Assembly: GCA_029747015.1 (NCBI GenBank)
Contig: JAKOGI010000340.1
Location: 566,708 to 630,707, forward strand
Direction: 5' to 3'
DNA from: Carnegiea gigantea
Taxonomy: Eukaryota; Streptophyta; Magnoliopsida; Caryophyllales; Cactaceae
Length of the DNA stretch: 64,000 bases
Part shown: positions 1-10,353 of the stretch, in pieces
How positions within the stretch are numbered: position 1 is the first letter of the stretch
How the letters are laid out: every line of letters starts with the position of its first letter
Program-made: the position numbers and the translations under genes
Notes under the pieces: generated by a model
The model's database searches: none
Told to the model about the DNA's origin: nothing
What the model saw: the letters and a program-made list of their open reading frames with translations, nothing else

Positions 1-18
1 ATAGTTAGTTCGTGTTTA

Positions 19-200
19 TGTTGAAATATGGTATTTGTGTGAAGTTATTGCTCTAATTTGTTTGAAGATCTTGCTCAATGCAATTTAGGGTTTAGGTTTG
101 GTAATTTGAAATTAAAATTTGATATGTTGATTAAATGAAATCCTTTAGTTCATAATTTTGTTAAAATGTGATGTTTGGATGAAGTTATTACTCTAATTTG
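19..200 (+). repeat. ~145-bp tandem repeat, copy 1 and start of copy 2
   Basis: Copy 1 (about 19-162) and the start of copy 2 (163-200) share the pattern GTTGAAATATG..TTTG, GAAGTTATT.CTCTAATTTG and a stretch resembling AATTTAGG.TTAGGTTTGGTAA. Copy 2 is cut by the LTR element and resumes at 6013. Such arrays are common in non-coding parts of CACTA elements. Confidence 0.75.
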
Positions 201-1594
201 TGTTGCAAGAAAAACAGAGTTTTAATATTTATAAACCCCAAGTGCAAGGTGTATCGTTGAGTACTTGGGGTGTCGTCCGCAGGGAATTGTGTTTTCAACT
301 ACCAGAGCTAACTAAAGCGTCTCAAGCTAGGCAGGATCGAAGGGTGAAAAAGGGGGAACTAAACTACGTTATAAACACAGAAACAAACGACTTGGAGTTG
401 TGATTTTACCAATGGATAAACTAACTAACCAAGATGAGTCCTAACCTACCCAAACCACACTACGAACTAGAGATGGTCGGTTGCATCATCAAAGACCACC
501 CAAGCCCTCTTTCAAGGGTCATGAGCTAGTCTAACTCGCGTAACCACCTACTTTCGTGGGGTTAGTCGAATTAGACCACAAAACTAGCAACCCCGGACCT
601 AGCTCGATTCGGATACTACTTTCGTGTCCCGAACTCGGCTATTCCCTCTCCCACACTAGCAAATTGACCTCACCTCTCAGCATAAGTCAATCGCCCAAAA
701 AATATGGATGAAAGCCCTCTCAGGCATTTCATCGAACACTTGGCGGGCGTGAAGGAAAACTCTAGGTTCTAGGCATAGATTGGGTGTGGTTAGGCCTAGT
801 ACAGGATCAATTAGCCATCAAGAGGCTAATCATAATTCAAGCCAACACAATCTACCAACAAATCATGAAAAACGCGTGAAAACCTAAACTAACCAACAAG
901 AACATAAACTTGAAGAACAAAACGGAATGAAATAAAACGAATCTAAACAACTAAACAACATAAATTAACAATGAAAACTAAACAATAAACTTAAACAAAA
1001 CAAATACAAGAATTAAAACTAACAAAACATAAACAAGAACAACAATGAAATAAATAGAGAAAAGGAAGAGGGAAACTTATGCTTGAATTGATTGAAGAAC
1101 TTGAAATCCACAAGCTTGAATCCCCAAAATACAAACAACTAAAATCCTAATCTAATCCCTTCAAAGGGGTTTTTATTGGTTAAAAACCTAAACTAAACTA
1201 CCCTAAGGAAGTCCAAGAAGAAGCCCCGAACAAGGTCGAGAAAAGAGGATTAAATAGAAAGACGGGCGGGAAGAAGAACCGAAACAAAGGGGGCACGACC
1301 GTGCCTAGGTGGCACGGCTGCACCGTGCCACGTGGCACGGGGTGGCCGTGCCACCTTGCTGGCCGGTCGTCCCGGCTGGCTCCCGTTTTTCCGCCTTTTC
1401 GCCTGTTTTGATCCTTTTCTGCCCTTTTTCGCGACATTTGCTTGGTTCAACTTATTACCTGTAAGAATAAACAAAACAAGTAAAAATCTCAAAGAATACT
1501 TAATAAAACAAGAAAAACTCTAAAGATTACGTTATTATACGAGCTAAGATTAGGTGAAAAGGGCACGTAAAATGCGACAAATTATCGCCTAACA
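201..1594 (-). repeat. 3' LTR of the Gag-only element
   Basis: 1394 bp, TG...CA ends, nearly identical to 4608-6012 apart from scattered substitutions and short indels. It contains a GC-rich block at about 1288-1360 made of repeated GGCAC/GTGCC words that can fold back on each other. Open frames in both LTRs (for example 1332-1523 and its twin 5750-5941) are duplicates caused by the repeat, not genes. Confidence 0.9.
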
Positions 1595-1610
1595 AATACC
1601 CCCACACCTA
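1595..1610 (-). other. Polypurine tract of the Gag-only element
   Basis: On the minus strand the bases just before the 3' LTR read TAGGTGTGGGGGTATT, directly followed by the LTR start TGTTAGGCG. A G-rich tract abutting the 3' LTR is the expected plus-strand primer. Its place confirms the minus-strand orientation. Confidence 0.75.
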
Positions 1611-3165
1611 TCTTTTGCTCGTCCTCGAGCAAAACAAAAGAAAAACTAATCTAGAAACCTAACTCACTTTCGCAGGAATCGCGATTGCATTTAGCGTATG
1701 CAATAAGCCCTTTAAACCCCTTGGTTACCCCAAGTGGACGAGTAAGGTCTCGTGAGGGTTTGCAGAAGATATACCCACAAAATCTCAAAAAAAAGAAAAA
1801 ACAAAGAAAAGAGAAACAAAAAATCGAAAAATAAAAGTAGCAAAACACAATATATATATAGGGATAAACTGTACACAATCGAATCAACCAACACCACCTA
1901 GTAGCTCAAATATCAGTCTGTACACAGGTATTATATGCATTTCAGGACACATCATCCCAAAGAATGGCATCCAGACATCAGCTTTTCACCCCACGACGCA
2001 TGAGAATATTGAATCCATCCTGGTGCCTAGTGTGCAAGTGTATCATCACCCTGAAACTAAGCCTACCAAAACCAAACTCAATCCCACGCAATTGACACAA
2101 GCTACCTTTTTGATTGGCTAGCATAGAAAGCAGGCTTCCCCAGTAGCAGTATTGCCTCAAAGGGTAACACCCAGTAGCGCATGCCTCAAAGGGGTACTTA
2201 TCATTTCCAACTCTTTTCTTCCCCACTTTCTTTTCTTTCCATTATTATTATTTTTTTTTCAATACAAACTCATGTCACGCCTCAAAGGGATACACCCAGT
2301 AGCGCTTGAATTTGTTTGTTTTTGCTTTTGTTTTGGAAAAAGAAAGGGGGTGCCAGCACATGTAAAGGGAACTGTGCAGTAGACAATGGGAGAGTCGATC
2401 GTGGAAGACTAAGAATTCAGGATGATGACAATACATGAATTCAGGACTGGATTGCAAAATTACGATGGACTGTTGGGGTTAGAACTGAGATCTAAAACGA
2501 CAGATTGGGGATGAATATCTATCATACACATTATACTTATATACGAGCTAACAGTCAAGGTATCAGGGATCAAGGCTGATCAAAATAGTATAAAACTCCC
2601 CTAAATGCAAGAAGAAGAGAAAAATTTGTACAAAAAGGAGAAAAAATAAAAAAGTTATACAAAAATGAAAAATTTTCACAAAAATAAGAAGAAAAATGGA
2701 AGATGACCCCACCCCCACACCTAAATCTCACAATGTCCTCATTGGGAGCCATGAGTCATCACCACCACACAAAAATAAAGAAAACAAAATCAAATACAAG
2801 AAAAACAAAAGACGACAAAAATATACACAAGCTAACACACTCTCCCAAAAACACAAGCTCACCCAAAACAACAACACGATCACACATAAATACAAACTAA
2901 CACCACCAAAAATAAATATAGACCAATCCAACAACACCACCCATCACAACACAATAAAAATCCACAAAAACACAAAATTGGTGATCATAGCCAACAACGG
3001 CTCAACAACAACCAAGTTTCACCCCAAGATGATCACCAACCAAAAACACAATCCTAATATTCACAACTAAACAAAAACAAAAAGGGAAGAAAAGAAAAAT
3101 AAAAGAAGGGGGGGAGGAGAAGAGTGAGAACGAGTATACCAGGTCGGGTACTGAATGTACCCAAA
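1611..3165 (-). other. Non-coding internal region of the Gag-only element
   Basis: No pol homology is visible. It holds three copies of a short motif like GCCTCAAAGGG with ACACCCAGTAGCGC (about 2153-2310) and an A/C-rich low-complexity tract (about 2760-3090). The Thr/Asn/Lys-rich frame at 2696-3070 follows from that base composition and I do not regard it as a gene. Confidence 0.6.
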
Positions 3166-3528
3166 CTACACCTCGCTAGGACGAGGTTGGGGAAGCGCGA
3201 GGAGCATTAGCCACTCCTCGGCGGCATTCAGGACGCGCATCGGCAACTCAGATGCTGTCAACGCTCGCAGAAGTTTATCAAACACCTGAGCCTGCAACTC
3301 AGATGAGTGTAAGTAGGAGCACTTAAACAGGAATGCAGAAATAATAGTAAGTGCTCTCCTAAATTTATCAAATGCCTTAGAAAAATCAGTAGAATGATTG
3401 AATTCAATAGAAAAGATGATTTTTCCAGGCATGTCCTCTAGGTATAGACTATAAGGGTCAGGGGAGGGGTCATACCCTCTAAAGGCACCTAGGGACTCCA
3501 TACAGTCTATCTCATTCCCCTCAAGCAT
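3166..3528 (-). CDS. C-terminal extension of the Gag-like frame, after a frameshift
   Basis: This frame overlaps the end of the Gag frame by about 20 bases. Open sequence in this frame extends upstream to about 3615, so the two were probably one protein of roughly 430 residues before a small indel. It contains a helical-looking segment with FDKFRRAL and FDKLLRAL repeats, and ends with PQPRPSEV. I do not recognise this domain in autonomous Gag-Pol proteins. Treat it as one gene with 3507-4472; its function is unknown. Confidence 0.5.
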   Translation of the reverse strand: MLEGNEIDCMESLGAFRGYDPSPDPYSLYLEDMPGKIIFSIEFNHSTDFSKAFDKFRRALTIISAFLFKCSYLHSSELQAQVFDKLLRALTASELPMRVLNAAEEWLMLLALPQPRPSEV

Positions 3529-4472
3529 ATCATGACATGCAACGAGTGATAAATTATGGTACTCAGGGGAAGAGGAGGGTAGTGAACATGAAGAAGCATG
3601 AGAAATATCAAGGGGTTGAGGGATACATGGTCAGTAAGATCAGGACTAGATGAAACTACAGCCACAGCATCCACACAGGACTCCCCCTCGAGAATCTTGT
3701 CAAGATCCTGCACCTCACTACAAGTACCGTCTGACTCAAGACAGAAATCATCCCCATCGACCCTAGCACCAACACAAAATGTCGCACCTACCCCGAACTC
3801 CGTCGACTGAGCTAAAGGGAAAGGTGGATCAGGATAGGTCAAAGTGTTGTCCTTAAATGTGCTAGGTAGGGATGGAGCAACAAGAGGTAGAGTAGGTAAG
3901 GGAGGGTCGAGCACCTCCTCTAGTCCGGACTCTAGAGGAGGAAAAGACGCACCATCATCACACAGATTGACATCAAGTCTAGGAGCACTAGAACTAGGGT
4001 CAATCTTGGGTGATAGGTCATACTCCCTCGATTTATTAACAATCTCAGCAAACTCAACTTGTTGCTTGTTCATGGCCTCTATCATACTAGAAATTCTAGC
4101 AAAACCATCAGCAGAAATACGATAGGGACAAGAAACACTATCATGGTCAGAACGATGGCAGATCTCACATGCAAGAGGTGTATAATTAGGAATGCAGGGG
4201 GATGGGATGGATGAAGTAAATTGACTAGTCTCAAATTCATAAGTATCCCTAGCCAACCACTCAAGTAATTCCCAAGCTTCATCAACGTTTCGAGCACAGA
4301 AATCCCAATGCTCCAAAAGAGCACGGGTCTCACAAGTCACACCCTCATAGACTATGTTCAAAATTTCCCACTTCTCGAAGCAATAACCACAATGAGCAAG
4401 AAAAGCATGTAATCTATCATAGTATTGCCAAAACAATTCATGCTCATGTTGAGGGAAGTGGAAAGGAGACAT
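3507..4472 (-). CDS. Gag-like protein with CCHC zinc knuckle (Athila-type)
   Basis: A 321-codon frame starts at an ATG about 110 nt inside the primer-binding site. Residues about 8-80 match the C-terminal half of the retrotransposon Gag family: an FWQYYDRL block, then ILNIVYEG, and an LLEW..RDTYEFE block. A CX2CX4HX4C knuckle (CEICHRSDHDSVSC) follows at about residues 102-115. The N-terminal half of the usual Athila Gag is missing. After the knuckle comes an acidic, Pro/Ser-rich tail. The last ~35 codons are probably out of frame: a shift near 3615 appears to have cut the original reading frame, which continues as 3166-3528. In the family, Gag forms the virus-like particle and binds element RNA. 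Confidence 0.75.
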   Translation of the reverse strand: MSPFHFPQHEHELFWQYYDRLHAFLAHCGYCFEKWEILNIVYEGVTCETRALLEHWDFCARNVDEAWELLEWLARDTYEFETSQFTSSIPSPCIPNYTPLACEICHRSDHDSVSCPYRISADGFARISSMIEAMNKQQVEFAEIVNKSREYDLSPKIDPSSSAPRLDVNLCDDGASFPPLESGLEEVLDPPLPTLPLVAPSLPSTFKDNTLTYPDPPFPLAQSTEFGVGATFCVGARVDGDDFCLESDGTCSEVQDLDKILEGESCVDAVAVVSSSPDLTDHVSLNPLIFLMLLHVHYPPLPLSTIIYHSLHVMICLRGMR

Positions 4473-4583
4473 ATTTTCTTTTTTTTTTTTTTTTGAAATT
4501 TTTGATTTTTTTGATTTTTTTTGGATTTTCTAAAGGCCTAGTCTCGAATGCTGAAGTAAACCCCAATATTGAAAAACGCCAAT

Positions 4584-4601
4584 TCCCCGGCAACGGCGCC
4601 A
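4584..4601 (-). other. Primer-binding site, tRNA-Asp
   Basis: The plus strand reads TCCCCGGCAACGGCGCCA, identical to the 3' end of plant tRNA-Asp, so the minus strand is the complementary primer-binding site. Six bases separate it from the 5' LTR. A tRNA-Asp primer is typical of the Athila lineage. Confidence 0.9.
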
Positions 4602-4607
4602 AAAACT

Positions 4608-6012
4608 TGTTGCAAGAAAAACAGAGTTTTAATATTTATAAACCCCAAGTGCAAGGTGTATCGTTGAGTACTTGGGGTGTCGTCCGCAGGGAATTGTGTT
4701 TTCAACTACCAGAGCTAACTAAAGCGTCTCAAGCTAGGCAGGATCGAAGGGTGAAAAGGGGGAACTAAACTACGTTATAAACACAGAAACAAACGACTTG
4801 GAGTTGTGATTTTACCAATGGATAAACTAACTAACCAAGATGAGTCCTAACCTACCCAAACCACACTACGAACTAGAGATGGTCGGTTGCATCATCAAAG
4901 ACCACCCAAGCCCTCTCTCAAGGGTCATGAGCTAGTCTAACTCGCGTAACCACCTACTTTCGTGGGGTTAGTCGAATTAGACCACAAAACTAGCAACCCC
5001 GGACCTAGCTCGATTCGGATACTACTTTCGTGTCCCGAACTCGGCTATTCCCTCTCCCACACTAGCAAATTGACCTCACCTCTCAGCATAAGTCAATCGC
5101 CCAAAAATATGGATGAAAACTCTCTCAGGCATTTCATCGAACACTTGGCGGGCGTGAAGGAAAACTCTAAGTTCTAGGCATAGATTGGGTGTGGTTAGGC
5201 CTAGTACAGGATCAATTAGCCATCAAGAGGCTAATCATAATTCAAGCCAACACAATCTACCAACAAATCATGAAAAACGCGTGAAAACCTAAACTAACCA
5301 ACAAGAACATAAACTTGAAGAGCAAAACGAAGGGAATGAAATAAAACGAATCTAAACAACTAAACAACATAAATTAACAATGAAAACTAAACGAATAAAC
5401 TTAAACAAAACAAATACAAGAATTAAAATTAACAAAACATAAACAAGAACAACAATGAAATAAATAGAGAAAAGGAAGAGGGAAACTTATGCTTGAATTG
5501 ATTGAAGAACTTGAAATCCACAAGCTTGAATCCCCAAAATACAAACAACTAAAATCCTAATCTAATCCCTTCAAAGGGGTTTTTATTGGTTAAAAACCTA
5601 AACTAAACTACCCTAAGGAAGTCCAAGAAGAAGCCCCGAACAAGGTCGAGAAAAGAGGATTAAATAGAAGACAAGGCGGGCCGCGAAGAACCGAAAGAAA
5701 CAAAGGGGGGGCACGACCGTGCCTAGGTGGCACGGCTGCACCGTGCCACGTGGCACGGGGTGGCCGTGCCACCTTGCTGGCCGGTCGTCCCGGCTGGCTC
5801 CCGTTTTTCCGCCTTTTCGCCTGTTTTGATCCTTTTCTGCCCTTTTTCGCGACATTTGCTTGGTTCAACTTATTACCTGTAAGAATAAACAAAACAAGTA
5901 AAAATCTCAAAGAATACTTAATAAAACAAGAAAAACTCTAAAGATTACGTTATTATACGAGCTAAGATTAGGTGAAAAGGGCACGTAAAATGCGACAAAT
6001 TATCGCCTAACA
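4608..6012 (-). repeat. 5' LTR of the Gag-only element
   Basis: 1405 bp, partner of 201-1594 with the same TGTTGC...CTAACA ends. It includes the same GC-rich GGCAC/GTGCC block (about 5705-5775). It abuts the tRNA-Asp primer site, which makes it the 5' LTR. It should carry the element promoter, but I cannot place a TATA box with confidence. Confidence 0.9.
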
Positions 6013-6255
6013 ATTTGTTTCAAGAATTTGCTCAATGTAATTTTGGTTTAGGTTTCATAATTTGAAGTAAAAATTTGATTGGTTGGTGGAATGAAATGCT
6101 TTAGTTCATAGTTTTGGTTGAAATATGATATTTGTGTGAAGTTATTGCTCTAATTTATTTCAAGATTTTGCCCAATGTAATTTAGGCATAGGTTTGGTAA
6201 TTTTAAGTTGAAATTTGATATGCTGGCAGAATGAAATGCTGAAATTTGGATGAAT
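6013..6255 (+). repeat. ~145-bp tandem repeat, rest of copy 2 and copy 3
   Basis: Sequence resumes with ATTTG (the target duplication) and completes copy 2 to about 6116. Copy 3 begins at about 6117 and fades near 6255. Together with 19-200 it forms about three tandem copies of CACTA internal DNA. Confidence 0.75.
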
Positions 6256-6413
6256 TATTAGTTTTTTGAAATCACAACAAACATAAGTATATTTGCAAAA
6301 GTTCATAAGTTAATATATGTAACGTATAATTGAGTAAATTATGTAATTTTTATTATTTAAATTAAAATCAATTCTTCGCCAATAACTTATGTGGTTATTG
6401 TTGTTTGAGCAGA

Positions 6414-9400
6414 ATACGAATGGGCTTCCATGTCATAGGTGGATGTATAATAGATTATTGCTCGATCGTAGTGGTCATATGCAAGAATTTCTAAATAGAA
6501 TAAATCAATTTGATGAATTTGCACGTAGGTAGGCAAAGTTTCTGAATGGAGAAAAGTGTAAATGTTCTTCTACTAAATGTAGAAATAAGGTGTACTTAAC
6601 ACCGATGAGATGAAGATGCACCTTATGTATAAGGCTTTTGTGAAAAGGGTATTGGTTTTGGATAAGTATGGAGAAGTACAGCCTCAGCAACATGATTTTG
6701 GGTATTCAAATAGTGAAATTTCTGAAGTTGGAGGTTCAAGTCATAGTAACAATGACTACAATGAATCCTATGTGGACATGGAGTATATGATTGGTGATGC
6801 AATAGTGGCAAATCAAAATGTAAGGGAGGAGCAGTCAAGCGCTTACCGAGAACCATTTTATAATATGGTTCAAACTGCTCAACAATCCTTATATGAGGGT
6901 TGTTCCACCCCCAGTGAGCTCTCGGCTACTGTGAGGCTGTTCAGTATCAAATCAGATTATAATATGCCATAAAACTGTTTCGATAAAATTGTTCAACTAA
7001 TGAAAGATATGTGCCCACCTAACAACCACGTGCCAAACAACTATAGCCAAACGAAAAAGGTTGTTCACGATCTCGGCAACGATGTGATACACATTGACTG
7101 GTGCCGTAAAGGTTGCATGTTTTTTTTTGAAGGATGACGCAAACCTAGATGCATGTAAATTTTGTGGCATTCAAGATGAAAGAGGCAAAGGTCACAATAA
7201 AGGAATCAGAATCCATTGTCATACTCAAGGATGCACTACTTGCTATTAAAACCTCGACTTTAGGAGGTTGTATGCATCAAGAAGTACTGCAGAGTACATG
7301 AGATGGCATTATGAATATCAGTGTGAGGACGGTGCTTTATGTCATCCATCAGATGGGGCAGCATGGAAATATTTCCATAACAAATACCCTAATTTTACAG
7401 CAGAGCCTCAAAATGTGAGGCTTGGCTTATGTGCTGATGGATTTAATCTTTACACTTTGTCTTCAAAATCTTACTCCATTTGGATAGTGGTGGTTACACC
7501 TTATAACCTTCCCCCCGAAATGTGTATGACCACACCGTTTATATTTCTCACTTATATAATCCTTGGCCCTAAAAATTCCAAGAACAAAATAGATGTATAT
7601 TTATAACCTCATATTGATGAGTTGAAAGAGTTGTGGGATGTTAGAATGGAAACATTAGACATTTTTATGGGACAGACATTTCAGATTAAGGTTGCACTTA
7701 TGTGGACCATCAATGACTTCTCCGCAGATGGAATGTTATCTGGGTGGAGTACTAATGGATAATTGGCATTTCCTGTATGTATGAAACAATAGAAGACTTT
7801 GATATTGAGAAATGGAGGTAAATTCTTATGGTTTGATTGTTATCGGTGTTTTTTACCAAGGAATCATGTGTTTAAAAGAAATAGAACAGCACTTAGAAAA
7901 GGCAGAATTATTATAGGGGGTCCTCTTTGCTGTATATTTGGGGAAGAACTTTATGTTGAGGTGGAAAATTACCCAATGGTAACCACAAATGATGACTTTG
8001 TTATACCAGGATTTAAGGAAAATGAGTACAACTGGACAAAGAAGAGCATATTCTGGGAGTTGTTTTATTGGCAACACCAATTGCTCCGCCATAATTTGGA
8101 TGTAATGCACATAGAAAAGGACTTCTTCGAAAACATCATTAACACTATTGTGGATGTTCATGGAAAAACAAAGGACAATGCCAAATCAAGAAAGGATGTT
8201 GCAGATATATGTGATAGACAAGAATTACATTTACAGCCAAGCCCTAGTGGCAAGACGGTTAAACCAAAAGCGAAGTTCGTTCTTCCCGTGGATAAACGAA
8301 GAGAGTTATGTGAATGGTAAAGGAGCTTCAAATACCTGATGGATATTACTCCAATTTGAGGAATATCATGGACCATAATGAGGTAAAGTTCAACAATATG
8401 AAAAGTTATGATTATCATGTGTTCATGGAGACTCTCTTACCTATAGTATTTGGTGCGCTCCCAGATGATGTGTTGAAACCTTTCACTGAGATAAGTCAGT
8501 TCTTTAAGAACTTATGCTCAACAACACTGTGAGAGAATATGCTTGAAAAAATACATCGAAAAATTGTCATCACTCTCTGTAAGTTGGAGATGATTTTCTC
8601 TCCTGGCTTCTTCAATGTAATGGAGCACTTGCTAGTGCATTTGGCAGAAGAGGCTCAACTTGATGGTCCTGTATAATACCGATAGATGTATCCATTTGAG
8701 AGGTAAAATAGACTGTATTTGATGAAACCTTATCTCAATTCTTATCTATACAATCACTTACAAGTGATGGGAATTGTAAATTTGTTAGGTACTTTGGCAG
8801 ATTGAAGAAAAAGATAAAACAACAACTGTGTCCTGAAGTTTCAATCATATAAGCTTACCTAGAAGCTGAGAGGACATTCTTCACCTCCTATTACTTCGGC
8901 TCTAATTTGCCCTAAAACATGTGTACTAGATGTAGGAGAAATAAGGATGGCGATGAACATAGTAATTATTTCTTAACTCTATCTGTGTTTGAACCACAAG
9001 GGATCACTATTGGTAGGGAAAGATCAAGGTATCTCATAGATGCTAAATATATTGCTGCCCATCTTCACGTGCTGTTAAATTGTGATGAAGTCAAACCTTA
9101 TGTCGGGTGAGTGCTACCTTAACTTTTTATTGCGTTTATCATTCCGAACACAAGTTTATTCACCAACTTCATAAAGTGTGATAGAATTTTCACAGAATAA
9201 GTCAAAACCGCGTCCCAATGTCAGCGATGCTGATGTTGACACCATTATCAAAACTCATTTTACGGATTGGTTTAGTCAAAATATAAGTAATATAACTCAT
9301 TCCTTCATAATTTTCACATAACAGTTTGGTGCATTGCATTAATTAAAACCACATCTTATATCATCTTAAGTGCATTACATTCAACTATTTGATACCCACA

Positions 9401-10170
9401 AACATTGCTACTTGACACAGTTGGCCGCGAAGCCAAATCGGTGTGTGTCGATATGGATGGCATATAGAGTTAATGGATTCAAATTTCGCACAGAAGCTCG
9501 CAGCATCAAGAAGAAAACATATAATTGTGGTGTTGGTAGAGGTGGTATGGGAGAAGGCTATATTGAAAATGATTATTATGATGTACTGAAGGACACTATC
9601 CAAATTGAGTATGTAAGCGAGCCACTTAAACAATGTGTGCTATTCAGTTGTGAGTGGTTTGATCCCACATTAAATTGTGGGACACGATCTCATAGACTAA
9701 GCAAACTTATTTAGGTGCACCGTACAAGGAGGTACCGCAAGTACAACCCATTCATCTTCCCAAACACTATGTTACAAGTATACTTTATGCCACATGCAGA
9801 TCGCTCAAGGGATAAGGCCAATTGGCTTGTTATCATACCAATCAAATCAAGGGCGAGAGTGGATAAGCAATACACTCTACCTTACCAATAAATGGACATG
9901 ACGACACTCGTTTAACCTGTGAATGAAGTTATCCCTATATCATTACTGGATGAAAGTACACCACCGGAAGAGGTTAATGACGAAATGGGTTTTTCATTTA
10001 TTCAGGTTGATGACGACATAGATAAAGAAGAGAATGACAGGGGTGATGAAGAGGCTGAGTGTGATGATGGTAATGAAACAAATGAAGTAGAGGAAAATCT
10101 GCATTTGTATGATGATAATGACGATGACGTTGATGATGATGATGATGATGATGATGATACAGATAATTGA
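6414..10170 (+). pseudogene. CACTA TNP2-type transposase, decayed
   Basis: The gene would encode the CACTA transposase, which cuts at the element ends. Translated pieces appear in family order. They are a transposase-associated domain (RWMYNRLLLDRSG and a C.C...KCRN cluster, about 6437-6580), the TNP2 core (PSELSATVRLFSIKSDYNM near 6915; WKYFHNKYP, VRLGLCADGFN, VTPYNLPPEMCM and LGPKN, 7360-7575; then MWTINDF and MLSGWST to about 7760), a DUF4218-like block (about 8390-8700) and a DUF4216-like block (about 9630-9890). The tail (9919-10170) is very acidic and ends in an Asp run encoded by a GAT microsatellite. Many stops and shifts break it. Some interruptions may be introns: GTGAGT follows codon GG at about 9108. 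Confidence 0.85.
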
Positions 10171-10353
10171 GTGCTTATGAATTGTTATGTATTTGAGTAC
10201 TTACTTAAAAAACTATTGGTTATGACTTTACTTTTATTGTATGAATGAATTTTGAAAATATATGCTACCTACATATTATGATGTCTGAGTAAACGGTTGA
10301 TATGTGCAATTATTCTATATTTATACTTGCATTTGTTGTCAATTATTTCATGT

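Larger units (their letters stand above)
201..6012 (-). mobile_element. Complete non-autonomous Athila-like LTR retrotransposon (Gag only)
   Basis: This is a 5812-bp element inserted in the CACTA tandem repeat. It has two nearly identical LTRs (201-1594 and 4608-6012), each TGTTGC...CTAACA on the plus strand. The 5-bp target duplication ATTTG is at 196-200 and 6013-6017. The primer-binding site next to the right LTR matches the 3' end of plant tRNA-Asp, so the element reads on the minus strand with its 5' LTR on the right. It encodes one gag-like protein with a CCHC knuckle and no protease, reverse transcriptase, RNase H or integrase. This architecture fits the class called TR-GAG, and mobilisation would need enzymes from an autonomous relative. 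The close LTR match implies a recent insertion. Confidence 0.9.

Noticed and set aside
1332..1523. 63-codon frame repeated exactly at 5750-5941
   Set aside because: Duplicate because it sits in the two LTRs; there is no similarity to any protein.
2696..3070. 124-codon Thr/Asn/Lys-rich open frame
   Set aside because: It lies in an A/C-rich low-complexity tract of the LTR element, has no domain and arises from base composition.
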